A stretch of DNA of 64,000 bases, taken from positions 5,208,001-5,272,000 of the forward strand of contig NZ_JADOTY010000001.1 in NCBI RefSeq assembly GCF_015751785.1. The letters are read 5' to 3'. Under the pieces are notes generated by a model, which had not been told where the DNA came from, ran no database searches, and saw nothing but the letters and a program-made list of their open reading frames with translations. This DNA is from Micromonospora vinacea (GTDB lineage Bacteria; Actinomycetota; Actinomycetes; Mycobacteriales; Micromonosporaceae). A program made the position numbers and the translations under genes. Shown piece by piece: positions 1 to 7,929 of the stretch (position 1 is its first letter; every line of letters begins with the position of its first letter).

Positions 1-1175
1 GCCGCCGCCATCCGGTACGCCTCCCGCGCCGCGACCCGTTCACCCTCGAGCTCCCACAGGTGGGCGCGGGCGGCCGGCAGTCGCGGGTCGTCGGCGAGAC
101 GGGGGTCGTCGGCCAGGTCGGCGAGCAGCGCCAAGCCGGCCGGTGCGCCGCGGCTCATCGCCACCGCCACCGCGTGGTTGAGCGCCACCACCGGGTTGTC
201 GGACATCCCGAGGAGCACCTCGTACAGGGCGGTGATCTGCGCCCAGTCGGTGTCCGCCGCGCTGGGCGCCTCGTCGTGCACGGCCGCGATGGCCGCCTGG
301 AGCTGGTACGCCCCGACCACCCCACGCGGCAGCGCCCCGCTGATCAGCTCGACCCCCTCGGCGATCTGGTCGGCCCGCCACCGGCAACGGTCCTGCTCGG
401 CCATCGGCACCAGCTCGCCGTGCGCGCCGATCCGGGCCGGCGCGCGGGCGTCGGTGAGCAGCATCAACGCGAGCAGCCCGGTTACCTCGGGATCCTCGGG
501 CACCAGCCGGCGCACCAGGCGGGTCAGTCGGATCGCCTCGGCGGTCAGGTCGGCGCGCAGCAACCCGGGCCCGGCCGTGCGGGCGTACCCCTCCGTGAAG
601 ATCAGGTAGAGCACGTGCAGCACGGCGGCGAGCCGGTCGGCGCGCTCCGGGCCGGTGGGCGGCGCGAACCGCAGCCCACTGTCGCGGATGCGCTGCTTGC
701 CCCGACTGATCCGCCGGGTCATCGTCGCCTCCGGCACCAGGAACGCGCGCGCCACCTCGGCGGTGCTCAACCCGCCCACCGCGCGCAGGGTGAGCGCGAT
801 CTGCGACGCCGCCGACAGCGCCGGATGGCAGCACAGGAACAGCAGGATGAGCGTGTCGTCGGCGTCCGCCGGCGGACGATCGGCGGCGGGGGCGCGCCAC
901 TGCTCCGGCAGCACCCACCGCGCCACAGTGTCCTCGCGTCGCATCCGGGCCTGCTCGCGACGCAGCAGGTCGGTCAGCCGCCGGGACGCCACGGTGATCA
1001 GCCAACCACGCGGATTCTCCGGTACGCCGTCGCGCGGCCAACCGTTCGCCGCGGCGATCAGCGCCTCCTGCACCGCGTCCTCGGCAGTGTCGAAGTGCCC
1101 GTAGCGGCGGACCAGCGCGCCGAGGACCTGCGGCGCCAGCTCGCGCAGCAGATCCTCGGCGGGGGTCTCCGGCAC
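1..1175 (-). CDS. ECF RNA polymerase sigma factor, ECF42-like (3' end outside window)
   Basis: The reading frame starts at a GTG at 1175 and is still open at base 1, so 391 codons are visible and the C-terminus is missing. Sigma region 2 lies in about residues 10-75 (DTAEDAVQEAL, then NPRGWLITVASRRLTDLLRR). Region 4 lies near residues 125-175 (STAEVARAFLVPEATMTRR). It is followed by a long C-terminal extension beginning around LIFTEGYART and containing LLLTDARAPAR. That extension and the DGPF/YCII gene immediately upstream (3-base gap) are hallmarks of the ECF42 group, in which the extension rather than an anti-sigma factor is thought to control activity. The two genes should be cotranscribed. 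The target regulon cannot be read from this window. Confidence 0.88.
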   Translation of the reverse strand, partial: MPETPAEDLLRELAPQVLGALVRRYGHFDTAEDAVQEALIAAANGWPRDGVPENPRGWLITVASRRLTDLLRREQARMRREDTVARWVLPEQWRAPAADRPPADADDTLILLFLCCHPALSAASQIALTLRAVGGLSTAEVARAFLVPEATMTRRISRGKQRIRDSGLRFAPPTGPERADRLAAVLHVLYLIFTEGYARTAGPGLLRADLTAEAIRLTRLVRRLVPEDPEVTGLLALMLLTDARAPARIGAHGELVPMAEQDRCRWRADQIAEGVELISGALPRGVVGAYQLQAAIAAVHDEAPSAADTDWAQITALYEVLLGMSDNPVVALNHAVAVAMSRGAPAGLALLADLADDPRLADDPRLPAARAHLWELEGERVAAREAYRMAA

Positions 1176-1178
1176 GGG

Positions 1179-1580
1179 TCAGCCGGCCAGGTCCTCGACA
1201 CCGTCGAGCACGGGTCGCACGTCCACGTACCCGCCGGGGGCGTCCGGGTCGACCAGGCCGGCGGCGATCTCGGTGGCCCGGTCGAAGCTTGCGCACTCCA
1301 CGATGGTGTAACCGGCGAGGACCTCCTGCGTCTCCGGGTACGGGCCGTCGGTGACCACCGGTGCCCCCGCGCGCACCTGCACCCGGCGGGCGTGCACCGG
1401 CTCGCTGAGCCCTCGGGCGTCGACCAGCTCTCCGGACTCGGCCAGCGCCTGGTGGAAGGTCTCCATGTGCTGGTGCATCGCCGCGATCTGCTCGGCCGAC
1501 ATCGCCGGCCGGTCGGAAGCCCGTCCCGACAGCACGTCGTAGTCCTGCTGCGACCCGTAGAGCAAAATCATGTACTTCAC
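1179..1580 (-). CDS. YCII-family (DGPF-type) protein, partner of the ECF42-like sigma factor
   Basis: A 133-residue protein starting VKYMILLYG from a GTG at 1580, chosen because an AAGGGAAG ribosome-binding site lies just upstream. A further upstream in-frame ATG at 1649 has no such support and would add a non-conserved stretch. The fold is the small ferredoxin-like YCII/DGPF domain, and the signature appears as VVTDGPYPETQE, with the family's DGPF read here as DGPY. Proteins of this family are encoded beside ECF42 sigma factors in many actinobacteria. Their biochemical role is not established, although a sensing or catalytic function has been proposed. The gene lies 3 bases before the sigma gene and is probably translationally linked to it. 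Confidence 0.88.
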   Translation of the reverse strand: MKYMILLYGSQQDYDVLSGRASDRPAMSAEQIAAMHQHMETFHQALAESGELVDARGLSEPVHARRVQVRAGAPVVTDGPYPETQEVLAGYTIVECASFDRATEIAAGLVDPDAPGGYVDVRPVLDGVEDLAG

Positions 1581-1692
1581 GGTTCTTCCCTTCTCCCACG
1601 GACACCACCCCGGCGCCCCCACAGGAAACGTCGAACCCCAAACCCCCACCCAGACATCCCACCGTCCCCGGGTCCACCCCCACCCGATCCGG

Positions 1693-1749
1693 TGATCATG
1701 AAGTTAGCGTCACGACACGCCGAGCGGGATGACGCTAACCTCATGATCA
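1693..1749. repeat. Intergenic inverted repeat, copy 1
   Basis: Two 20-base arms (1693-1712 and 1730-1749) pair with a single mismatch around a 17-base centre containing GACACGCCGAG. The arms begin and end with TGATCATGA/TCATGATCA. A related element with the same GACACGCCGAG centre lies at 27933-27987. The element does not overlap a gene. It could act as a terminator-like hairpin, a protein-binding site or a small dispersed repeat family. Confidence 0.85.
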
Positions 1750-1777
1750 ACAAAGGTTCGGGGTGGTGGGTGGGGCC

Positions 1778-1783
1778 TAGGTT
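1778..1783 (+). promoter_or_regulatory. -10 hexamer of a probable leaderless promoter
   Basis: TAGGTT is followed by six bases and then the ATG at 1790. This spacing would place the transcription start at or next to the start codon. No Shine-Dalgarno sequence is present. Confidence 0.5.
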
Positions 1784-1789
1784 GGCGGG

Positions 1790-1999
1790 ATGACTGTGGT
1801 GTGGGTGGTGGTCGGGGGTTTCGTGCTGGTGGCGGGGGTGGCGTTTGGCGTTGTGGTGCGACGGGGGCGGGCCGATGAGGTTGGGGGCGACGAACCTCGG
1901 GCCGGGCGGGACGCTCGGGCGCGGCAGCAGCGGTACGAGACCGAGCGGCACGGTGACCAGGGTGACACGTGGCAGCGCGGTCGGGAGTCGGGCGGCTGA
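1790..1999 (+). CDS. Small single-pass membrane protein, function unknown
   Basis: A 69-residue protein. Residues 2-22 form one strongly hydrophobic segment (TVVWVVVGGFVLVAGVAFGVVV) and are followed by an arginine-rich, charged and probably cytoplasmic tail. I do not recognise a family. The start at ATG 1790 follows a TANNNT hexamer at leaderless spacing, which supports this being a real gene. Codon use, with G/C at third positions throughout, matches that of its neighbours. It stands alone, with no close gene on the same strand. Confidence 0.55.
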   Translation: MTVVWVVVGGFVLVAGVAFGVVVRRGRADEVGGDEPRAGRDARARQQRYETERHGDQGDTWQRGRESGG

Positions 2000-2007
2000 C
2001 CGGCAGA

Positions 2008-2060
2008 GCGCGTGAACCGTCCGGCCCGCCCTGCGCCGACGGCGCGTGAACCGTCCGGCC
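2008..2060. repeat. 19-bp direct repeat, two copies
   Basis: GCGCGTGAACCGTCCGGCC occurs exactly at 2008-2026 and again at 2042-2060, a period of 34 bases. It lies between the small membrane protein gene and the metallopeptidase-like gene, about 85 bases upstream of the latter's start. It could be a regulator-binding site or a slippage duplication. Confidence 0.8.
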
Positions 2061-2145
2061 GTGCCGTGCGTGACACCGGTGACGGGCGTTTCGGTCCTAT
2101 CGTCGGGGTACTACCAGCCTGAGCACCGATGTCTGGGGAGGCACA

Positions 2146-2889
2146 GTGGGGGCACGGTTCGGACGCGACGCGCGGGGCCCGTTGGCGGGTCTGCTGATCG
2201 CCGCCCTGGTCTCCCTCGCCTGCGCCGGCGGTGGGCTGGCCGAGCCGGAGGCCGAACGGCCCGGGACGAACCCGACGGCCGCCTCGCCGGGACCGAGCAC
2301 CACCCGGGCCGACAGCACCACGAGCGTCGCCGAGTTCGAGCAGGACGTCGCCGACGCGCAGGAGGTCGCCGAGCGGTACTGGACGGCCCAGTTCAAGGAA
2401 TCCGGGCAGCGGTTCCGACCGATCCGCCGGATCACCCCGTACCAGCGCGACGGCGAGGTGTCCTGCGGCGGCCAGCCGTTGCCCCGCAACAACGCCGTCT
2501 ACTGCTCGCAGGGCGACTTCATCGCGTACGACGTCGCCTGGTCGGTGGCGGCGTTCCGCCAGGTCGGCGACGCGTTCGTGTTCTACCTGCTCGGGCACGA
2601 GTACGCGCACGCCATCCAGGTGCGGCTCGGCATCAATTACAGCTTCACCATCCAGCAGGAGCTGCAGGCCGACTGCATGGCCGGGGCGTACCTCGGCGAC
2701 TCCGTGCGCTCGGGCGCCCTGACCCTGGCCGAGGGCGACCTGGACGAGTTCCGCGAGGGGGTGGCCGCGGTCGGCGACGACCCGGACCAGCCGTGGTTCG
2801 CGGAAGGGGCGCACGGCACCGCCGAGCAGCGCACCGACATGTTCTTCCGGGGTTACGAGGGTTCCCTGAAGGAGTGCGACCTGGGCTGA
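2146..2889 (+). CDS. Secreted neutral zinc metallopeptidase-like protein (YpfJ type)
   Basis: A 247-residue protein starting at a GTG. A basic N-terminus and a hydrophobic stretch (LAGLLIAALVSLACAGGG) form a signal sequence, probably lipoprotein-type with Cys as the acylated residue, although the lipobox is imperfect. A Pro/Thr/Ser-rich spacer follows. The core carries the zinc-binding HExxH motif in LLGHEYAHAIQVRLG, then QQELQADCMAG, whose Glu/Asp residues match the third-ligand region of the YpfJ-like neutral zinc metallopeptidases. The protein should act at the outer face of the membrane. The substrate is unknown. It has no obvious operon partners. Confidence 0.8.
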   Translation: MGARFGRDARGPLAGLLIAALVSLACAGGGLAEPEAERPGTNPTAASPGPSTTRADSTTSVAEFEQDVADAQEVAERYWTAQFKESGQRFRPIRRITPYQRDGEVSCGGQPLPRNNAVYCSQGDFIAYDVAWSVAAFRQVGDAFVFYLLGHEYAHAIQVRLGINYSFTIQQELQADCMAGAYLGDSVRSGALTLAEGDLDEFREGVAAVGDDPDQPWFAEGAHGTAEQRTDMFFRGYEGSLKECDLG

Positions 2890-2959
2890 GCGGGGTTGCC
2901 CGGATCACCCTGACGGCCGTTGCCGCCGCCGGCCACGGGGCGTGCTGGCAGGATCGCCG

Positions 2960-3667
2960 GTGTCGGTCACGACCCTGGAGGTTCCGCTGAGCAGCCATCA
3001 CCCCGCCGCTGTGCTCTTCGACATGGACGGCACGTTGGTCGACAGCGAGAAGCTGTGGGACGTCGCGTTGCAGGAACTCGCCAAGGAGTACGGCGGGGAG
3101 CTCTCCGTCGACGCCCGCCAGTCGATCATCGGTACCGCCATGGCCGAGTCGATGCGCATCCTGCACGACGACCTGGGGCAGCCCGAGCGGGACCCGGAGA
3201 TCAGCGCGGCGTGGATCAACGCCCGGATCCTGGACCTGTTCCGGACCGGTCTGCGCTGGCGTCCGGGGGCGTACGACCTGTTGCGTGCGGTCCGCGCGGC
3301 GGCAATCCCCACCGCGCTGGTCACCTCCAGCCCTCGCGCGCTGGTCGAGATCGCCCTGGACACCCTCGGTCGGGACAACTTCGACACGGTGGTCGCCGGC
3401 GACGAGGTGGTGGCGGCCAAGCCGCACCCCGAGCCGTACCTGACCGCGGCTCGGCTGCTGGGTGTGCCGATCGAGCGAAGCGTGGCGATCGAGGACTCGC
3501 CGACCGGGGTGGCCAGCGCGCTCGCCTCGGGCGCGGCGGTGCTGGCCGTACCGGCGGAGGTGGCGTTGCCGCGCACCGTCGGCGTACACCAGGTGGAGAG
3601 CCTGGCCGGCGTGGACCTGGAACTGCTCGCGGCGCTGCTGACCGATCGGGCCGCGACGACCGGCTGA
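2960..3667 (+). CDS. HAD-superfamily phosphatase (beta-phosphoglucomutase/GS-like subfamily)
   Basis: A 235-residue hydrolase starting at GTG 2960, which has an AGGA six bases upstream. A GTG at 2942 in the same frame is a possible earlier start. HAD motif I is VLFDMDGTLVD with the two catalytic aspartates, motif II is ALVTSSPRAL, motif III is the Lys in VVAAKPHPEPYL, and motif IV is AIEDSPTGV. The helical cap between motifs I and II is typical of sugar-phosphate phosphatases and phosphoglucomutase-like enzymes. The exact substrate cannot be told from sequence. It is convergent with the next gene, with 48 bases between the stops. Confidence 0.85.
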   Translation: MSVTTLEVPLSSHHPAAVLFDMDGTLVDSEKLWDVALQELAKEYGGELSVDARQSIIGTAMAESMRILHDDLGQPERDPEISAAWINARILDLFRTGLRWRPGAYDLLRAVRAAAIPTALVTSSPRALVEIALDTLGRDNFDTVVAGDEVVAAKPHPEPYLTAARLLGVPIERSVAIEDSPTGVASALASGAAVLAVPAEVALPRTVGVHQVESLAGVDLELLAALLTDRAATTG

Positions 3668-3715
3668 GCTAACCCGGCGCGGGTCAGGGGCGCTCGGCTG
3701 ACGGGACCGGCCGGC

Positions 3716-4093
3716 TCACTGGCGCTCGGCGAAGACCGCGGCGACCACCTGGTAGCTGTCGAACGCCCGCGCGGCCCCCGCGTACGCGGCCAGGTGGACG
3801 AACAGTTCGACGATCTCCTCCCTGGTCACGCCCGAGGTCAGCGCGATGCGCAGTTGCCCGCGCAGCGGCTCGTGGGTGCCGAGGGCGGCGGCGATCGCCA
3901 CCGAGACCAGGCACCGGCTGCGGAGGTCCAGTCCCTCCCGGGGCCAGGCCGCGCCGAAGGTCTGCACGGTGGCGAGACGACGGAAGTCGTGCCCCACCGA
4001 CGGTTCGCCCTCGCCGAGCGGTAGGACCAACGGCTGGCCGAGCAGCCGCTCGGCGTTGTCGAGTGCCCCCTGGTACGCGTCCTCATCGGTCAT
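3716..4093 (-). CDS. Carboxymuconolactone decarboxylase-family protein
   Basis: A 125-residue protein from ATG 4093. It has the all-helical AhpD/CMD fold signature: RSRCLVSVAIAAALGTHEPL, then LRGQLRIALTSGVTREEIVELFVHLAAYAG. There is no CxxC redox pair as in AhpD, so it resembles the gamma-carboxymuconolactone decarboxylase branch and not the peroxidase-reductase branch. Many such stand-alone proteins have no proven reaction. No aromatic-degradation genes are nearby. Confidence 0.82.
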   Translation of the reverse strand: MTDEDAYQGALDNAERLLGQPLVLPLGEGEPSVGHDFRRLATVQTFGAAWPREGLDLRSRCLVSVAIAAALGTHEPLRGQLRIALTSGVTREEIVELFVHLAAYAGAARAFDSYQVVAAVFAERQ

Positions 4094-4200
4094 GTCACCG
4101 GCCCCGGCTCTCCGGCCGCCCGGTTCGCGGGCGGGCCGGCGCCCTGCCGGCAGCACCATCCTGGCAGTCGTGCACGGGTGGCCGAGGGGGAATGGGACAG

Positions 4201-4243
4201 GCCGAGGCCCCCGGTCGCGCGGATGGCGACCGGGGGCCTCGGC
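4201..4243. terminator. Strong hairpin downstream of the ABC exporter operon
   Basis: A perfect 18-bp stem (4201-4218 with 4226-4243) closes a 7-base loop. It lies 8 bases beyond the stop codon of the permease gene read leftward. No T-tract follows, which is usual in this GC range. Confidence 0.75.
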
Positions 4244-4251
4244 AGTGCCGA

Positions 4252-6807
4252 TCAGTCGTGGGCGATGGCGCCCAGGACGTTGATCCGGGCCGCCCGAACG
4301 GCCGGGAGCACCGCGGCCACCACGCCGATGATGGCGGCGAGGCCGAGGAAGACACCCATCTGCCCCCAGGGCAGGATCAGGTCGGTGATGCCCTCGTCCT
4401 TGAGTGCCTCGACCACCGCGGCGCCGAGGCCGGTGCCCACCGCCACGCCGAGCAGCGCGCCGAACACCGAGATCACCACCGCCTCCACGGTGATCATGCC
4501 CATGGTCTGGGACCGACGTAGGCCGATCGCCCGCAGCAGACCCAGCTCGCGGGTCCGCTCCAGCACCGACAGGGCCAGGGTGTTGATGATGCCCAGCACA
4601 GCGATCACGATGGCCAGCGCGAGCAGGATCTGGATCATCGTGAGCAGCCCGTCGAGCGAACTGGTCTGCTGCTTGATGAACGCGTCCCGGTCGGCCACCG
4701 ACACCTCGGGGCTGTCCGCGAGCAACGCCTCCACCTGCGGCTGAACGTCGGACACCCGGGTGCCCGGGGCCAGCTGGATGAAGCCCTGGATGGGCTGCGG
4801 GATGGCGAAGTCCTTCGCCGCGGTCACCGGCAGCGTCACCGGGTTGGTCAGCTGCGACGACTCGTAGATGCCGCTGATCGTGTAGGTGCGTGCCTCGCCC
4901 CGGGTCAGCTGCACATTGACGGTGGAGCCCACCGACCAGCCACGGGACGTGGCCGTGTCGGAGCTGGCGAGCATCTGGGTCGGCCCGAGCCGGTCGATGT
5001 CACCGGCGGTCGGCTTCGCGCCGAAGATCTGCCGCAGTGACGTGATGTCGCTGCTCGCCGCGACCCAGGTGCCCTCGCCGTCGATCCGCGCCATGTCGCC
5101 GTACTCGCCGTCGACCAACCGCACACCGGGCAGGGCCTTGGCCTGGTCCAGAACCGCAGGGTCGAAGGTCGGCGGACGCGGGCCGCCCTGCTGGCCGGCG
5201 ATCACCAGCTCGGCCTTGATGGTGTCCTGGGCGAGCGCGCTGATGCTGCCCTTGGCCGAGTCGAGGATGACCGTGACGCCGGTGACCAGCGCGATGCCGA
5301 CCATCAGCGCGGCGGCCGTGATGGCCGTACGACGGGGGTTGCGCCCGGAGTTGAGCCGGCCCAACTTGCCCGGCACCGACCAGGAGAAGATCGCCCCGAG
5401 CAGGCTCACCACCGGCCGGCTGATCAGCGGGGTCAGCAGCGCCACCCCGATGAAGGCGAACAGCACCCCACCGAGGATGGTCGACAACGTCTGACCACCG
5501 GCGTTGCCGCTGAGCCCAAGGAACAGCAGCACCGCGCCGATACCGGTGACCAGCGACCCGGCCACGGTGACCTTGGTCAACGGCCGGTCCGGGGTGGCCA
5601 CGTCCTGCATGGCCGCGATCGGCGGGATCCGGGACGCCCGCAGCGCCGGCAGCAACGCCGCCACCACGGTGATCACCAGACCGACGGCGAACGAACCGAT
5701 CACCGCCGCCGCCGGCACACCGATGCCGGCGAGGGTGAGCCCACCGGCGAGCTTGCCGAACAGGTACGCCAGCAGCGCGCCCACCCCGATGCCGGCGGCG
5801 AGGCCGAGCACCGACGCGATCAAGCCCACCGCGATGGCCTCCAGCACCACCGAACCGATGATCTGCCGGCCGCTGGCCCCGATGGCGCGCATCAGCGCCA
5901 ACTCCCGGGTCCGCTGCGCCACGATGATCGAGAAGGTGTTGAGGATCAGGAAGGTGCCCACCAGCAGCGCCACCGCGGCGAAGCCGAGCAGGATCTTGTT
6001 GAAGAAGGACAGGCCCTCCTTCAGGCTGGCCGAGGCGTCCGCGGCCACCTGCTCGCCGGTCTTCACCTCGAAGTCCGCGCCCAGGGTGCGGGCCACGTCG
6101 TCGCGCAGCTTCTCGTCGGAGACCCCGTCGGCGGCCTGCACGGTGATGCTGCTGAACACATCCGGCTCGCCGAGCATCAGCCGCTGCGCCACCGGGGTGG
6201 TGAAGAAGACCTCGTTGACCCCGCCGATCGAGTCCCGGTCACCGCTGTAACCGAACACGCCGACCAGTGTGAAGTCCCGCTTCTTCGACTCGAACGCGGT
6301 GAGCACGCCGACCTTCTGGCCGACCTGCACCTTCGCGGCAGTGGCCAACGCCTTGTTGATGACGATCTCGTCCTCGGCCTGCGGCGCCCGCCCCTCGCGC
6401 AGCTTCAGCAGCTCGCTCTCGCCGGTCCAGTTCTCGCCCAACTGCGGCGGGCCGAACGAGGTGACCACCTTGCCGTTGCTGCCGATCACCCGGGCACCAT
6501 CGGCGTTGACGACGCCCGTCGCCGAGGCCGCCCCCGGCACCTGCTTCACCCGGTCCACCAGGGCGGCCGGCAGCGGGGCGACGGTCTGCTCGCCCTCCAT
6601 CTCGTTGACCTGCACCTTCGGCTTCGCCGCGACGTTCACGTCGATCTCGGAGAAACCGTCGGCGAAGACCGAGTCGAAGGAGCGACCCAGCGTGTCGGTG
6701 AGCACGAACGCGCCGGAGACGAACATCACTCCGAGCACCACCGCCAGGCCGGACAGGATCAGCCGGACCTTGCGGGCCAGCAGACTCTTCATTGTCGCGC
6801 GGAACAT
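4252..6807 (-). CDS. ABC transporter permease, MacB/FtsX type (two-FtsX-domain form)
   Basis: An 851-residue membrane protein. It opens with an N-terminal transmembrane helix (LILSGLAVVLGVMFVSGAFVLTDTL), followed by a large extracytoplasmic domain. The first FtsX block of three helices is at about residues 260-400. A single helix near residue 420-460 leads into a second extracytoplasmic domain, and a last FtsX block (LALAIVIAVLGIINTLALSVLERTRELG) ends the protein. The repeated RTRELxLxRAIG motif occurs at the start of each FtsX block. This two-block layout is common in actinobacterial exporters of lipids or peptides. The start ATG overlaps the stop of the ATPase gene (ATGA), so the two are translationally coupled. 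Confidence 0.9.
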   Translation of the reverse strand: MFRATMKSLLARKVRLILSGLAVVLGVMFVSGAFVLTDTLGRSFDSVFADGFSEIDVNVAAKPKVQVNEMEGEQTVAPLPAALVDRVKQVPGAASATGVVNADGARVIGSNGKVVTSFGPPQLGENWTGESELLKLREGRAPQAEDEIVINKALATAAKVQVGQKVGVLTAFESKKRDFTLVGVFGYSGDRDSIGGVNEVFFTTPVAQRLMLGEPDVFSSITVQAADGVSDEKLRDDVARTLGADFEVKTGEQVAADASASLKEGLSFFNKILLGFAAVALLVGTFLILNTFSIIVAQRTRELALMRAIGASGRQIIGSVVLEAIAVGLIASVLGLAAGIGVGALLAYLFGKLAGGLTLAGIGVPAAAVIGSFAVGLVITVVAALLPALRASRIPPIAAMQDVATPDRPLTKVTVAGSLVTGIGAVLLFLGLSGNAGGQTLSTILGGVLFAFIGVALLTPLISRPVVSLLGAIFSWSVPGKLGRLNSGRNPRRTAITAAALMVGIALVTGVTVILDSAKGSISALAQDTIKAELVIAGQQGGPRPPTFDPAVLDQAKALPGVRLVDGEYGDMARIDGEGTWVAASSDITSLRQIFGAKPTAGDIDRLGPTQMLASSDTATSRGWSVGSTVNVQLTRGEARTYTISGIYESSQLTNPVTLPVTAAKDFAIPQPIQGFIQLAPGTRVSDVQPQVEALLADSPEVSVADRDAFIKQQTSSLDGLLTMIQILLALAIVIAVLGIINTLALSVLERTRELGLLRAIGLRRSQTMGMITVEAVVISVFGALLGVAVGTGLGAAVVEALKDEGITDLILPWGQMGVFLGLAAIIGVVAAVLPAVRAARINVLGAIAHD

Positions 6808-7574
6808 CAGTTGCCCACCTCGGCCGGGGTGTCCAGCTTCTTCATGGTGTCCAGCACCGTCTCGGCGGTCGGCTCGATCAGCTCCGAGACGATCTCGCCG
6901 TCGGCGAGGAAGACCACCCGGTCGGCGTACGCGGCGGCCGTCGGGTCGTGGGTCACCATCACGATGGTCTGGCCGTGCTCCCGCACCGAGTTACGCAGGA
7001 AGTTGAGCACCTCCGCGCCGGAGCGCGAGTCCAGGTTGCCGGTCGGCTCGTCCGCGAAGATCACCTCGGGGCGGGACACCAGCGCCCGCGCGCACGCCAC
7101 CCGCTGCTGCTGCCCACCGGAGAGTTGCGCCGGCCGGTGGTCCAGCCGGTCCTTCAGACCCACCGTCTCGATCACCGTGTCGTACCAGGCCGGGTCCGGC
7201 TTGCGCCCGGCGATCGACAGCGGCAGCAGGATGTTCTCCTTGGCGGTCAGCGTCGGCAGCAGGTTGAACTGCTGGAAGATGAAGCCCACCTTGTCGCGCC
7301 GCAGCTTCGTCAGCCCCGCGTCGCCCAGCCCGGTGACCGTCGTCTCACCGATCGACACCGTCCCCCGGGTCACCGAGTCCAGGCCGGCCAGGCAGTGCAT
7401 CAGCGTCGACTTACCGGAACCCGACGGGCCCATGATCGCGGTGAAGCGGCCACGTTCGAACTCCGCGCTGACCCCCCGCAGCGCGACGACCTGAGCCTCG
7501 CCGCTGCCGTACACCTTCCACACGTCGTTCGCCCGGGCCGCGGCCTGCGCCTGCTGGCCTACCGTCGCGGTCAC
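6807..7574 (-). CDS. ABC transporter ATP-binding protein, MacB/LolD type
   Basis: A 255-residue ATPase from GTG 7574, preceded by GGAAGAGG. Walker A is GPSGSGKS, the Q-loop is in FIFQQFNLLP, the ABC signature is LSGGQQQR, Walker B is VIFADEPTGNLDS, and the switch His is in MVTHDPT. The FQQFNLLPxLT and GNLDSRSG stretches are typical of the LolD/MacB subfamily that works with FtsX-like permeases by mechanotransmission. It is cotranscribed with the permease downstream. A response regulator gene lies 355 bases upstream on the same strand and may control the pair, but this is inferred from position only. Confidence 0.93.
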   Translation of the reverse strand: MTATVGQQAQAAARANDVWKVYGSGEAQVVALRGVSAEFERGRFTAIMGPSGSGKSTLMHCLAGLDSVTRGTVSIGETTVTGLGDAGLTKLRRDKVGFIFQQFNLLPTLTAKENILLPLSIAGRKPDPAWYDTVIETVGLKDRLDHRPAQLSGGQQQRVACARALVSRPEVIFADEPTGNLDSRSGAEVLNFLRNSVREHGQTIVMVTHDPTAAAYADRVVFLADGEIVSELIEPTAETVLDTMKKLDTPAEVGN

Positions 7575-7929
7575 GTCATCTACCTCTTCCGTCTGTCCGA
7601 AAATGCACGCCGCCCCCCGATGGTCCGGCGCGACTGTTCAATCATCGGTGCTGAGTACGCCCACCCCGTCCGACCCTGGGGGGACCCGGCGCGGATTTCC
7701 CGCTGCGGGTGCACCCCCATGCCGCATCAGGGTTGCCCCTGAGTCGACGGCCGGTCGACCGTTTTTCCCCACGGCGGCGGGCGGCAGCACCGACACTTCC
7801 ACCTGACGCCACAGGAGGGTCAACCGAACCAGGCCATCTCCGGTCACGGTAGGTGACGGCGGCAACGGTGGCCGTCCCCCCACGGAGGGATCTTCGAGTA
7901 CGCCGGGTGAGGTACCCGGGCCGGTCCGG
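7575..7929. other. 355-base intergenic region upstream of the ABC exporter operon
   Basis: This region lies between the response regulator stop and the ABC ATPase start, both read leftward. It must hold the promoter of the exporter operon, but I could not assign a hexamer pair with confidence. Short open frames are present on both strands, but they lack ribosome-binding sites and recognisable motifs and are not called. Confidence 0.4.

Larger units (their letters stand above)
1581..1789. other. Intergenic region between YCII gene and small membrane protein gene
   Basis: This 209-base region lies between divergently transcribed genes. The left half is pyrimidine-rich on the plus strand and should hold the promoter of the YCII/sigma operon, but I could not assign a convincing -35/-10 pair. 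The right half contains the inverted repeat at 1693-1749 and a TAGGTT hexamer at 1778-1783 that looks like the promoter of the next gene. Confidence 0.5.

Noticed and set aside
40..1683. Long open frame overlapping the YCII and sigma genes on the same strand in another frame
   Set aside because: Its product is Arg/Gly/Ala-rich without domains, as expected for out-of-frame reading of GC-rich genes, while the two real genes have clear families.
7638..7883. 81-codon minus-strand frame upstream of the ABC exporter
   Set aside because: No ribosome-binding site, family or codon constraint could be seen.
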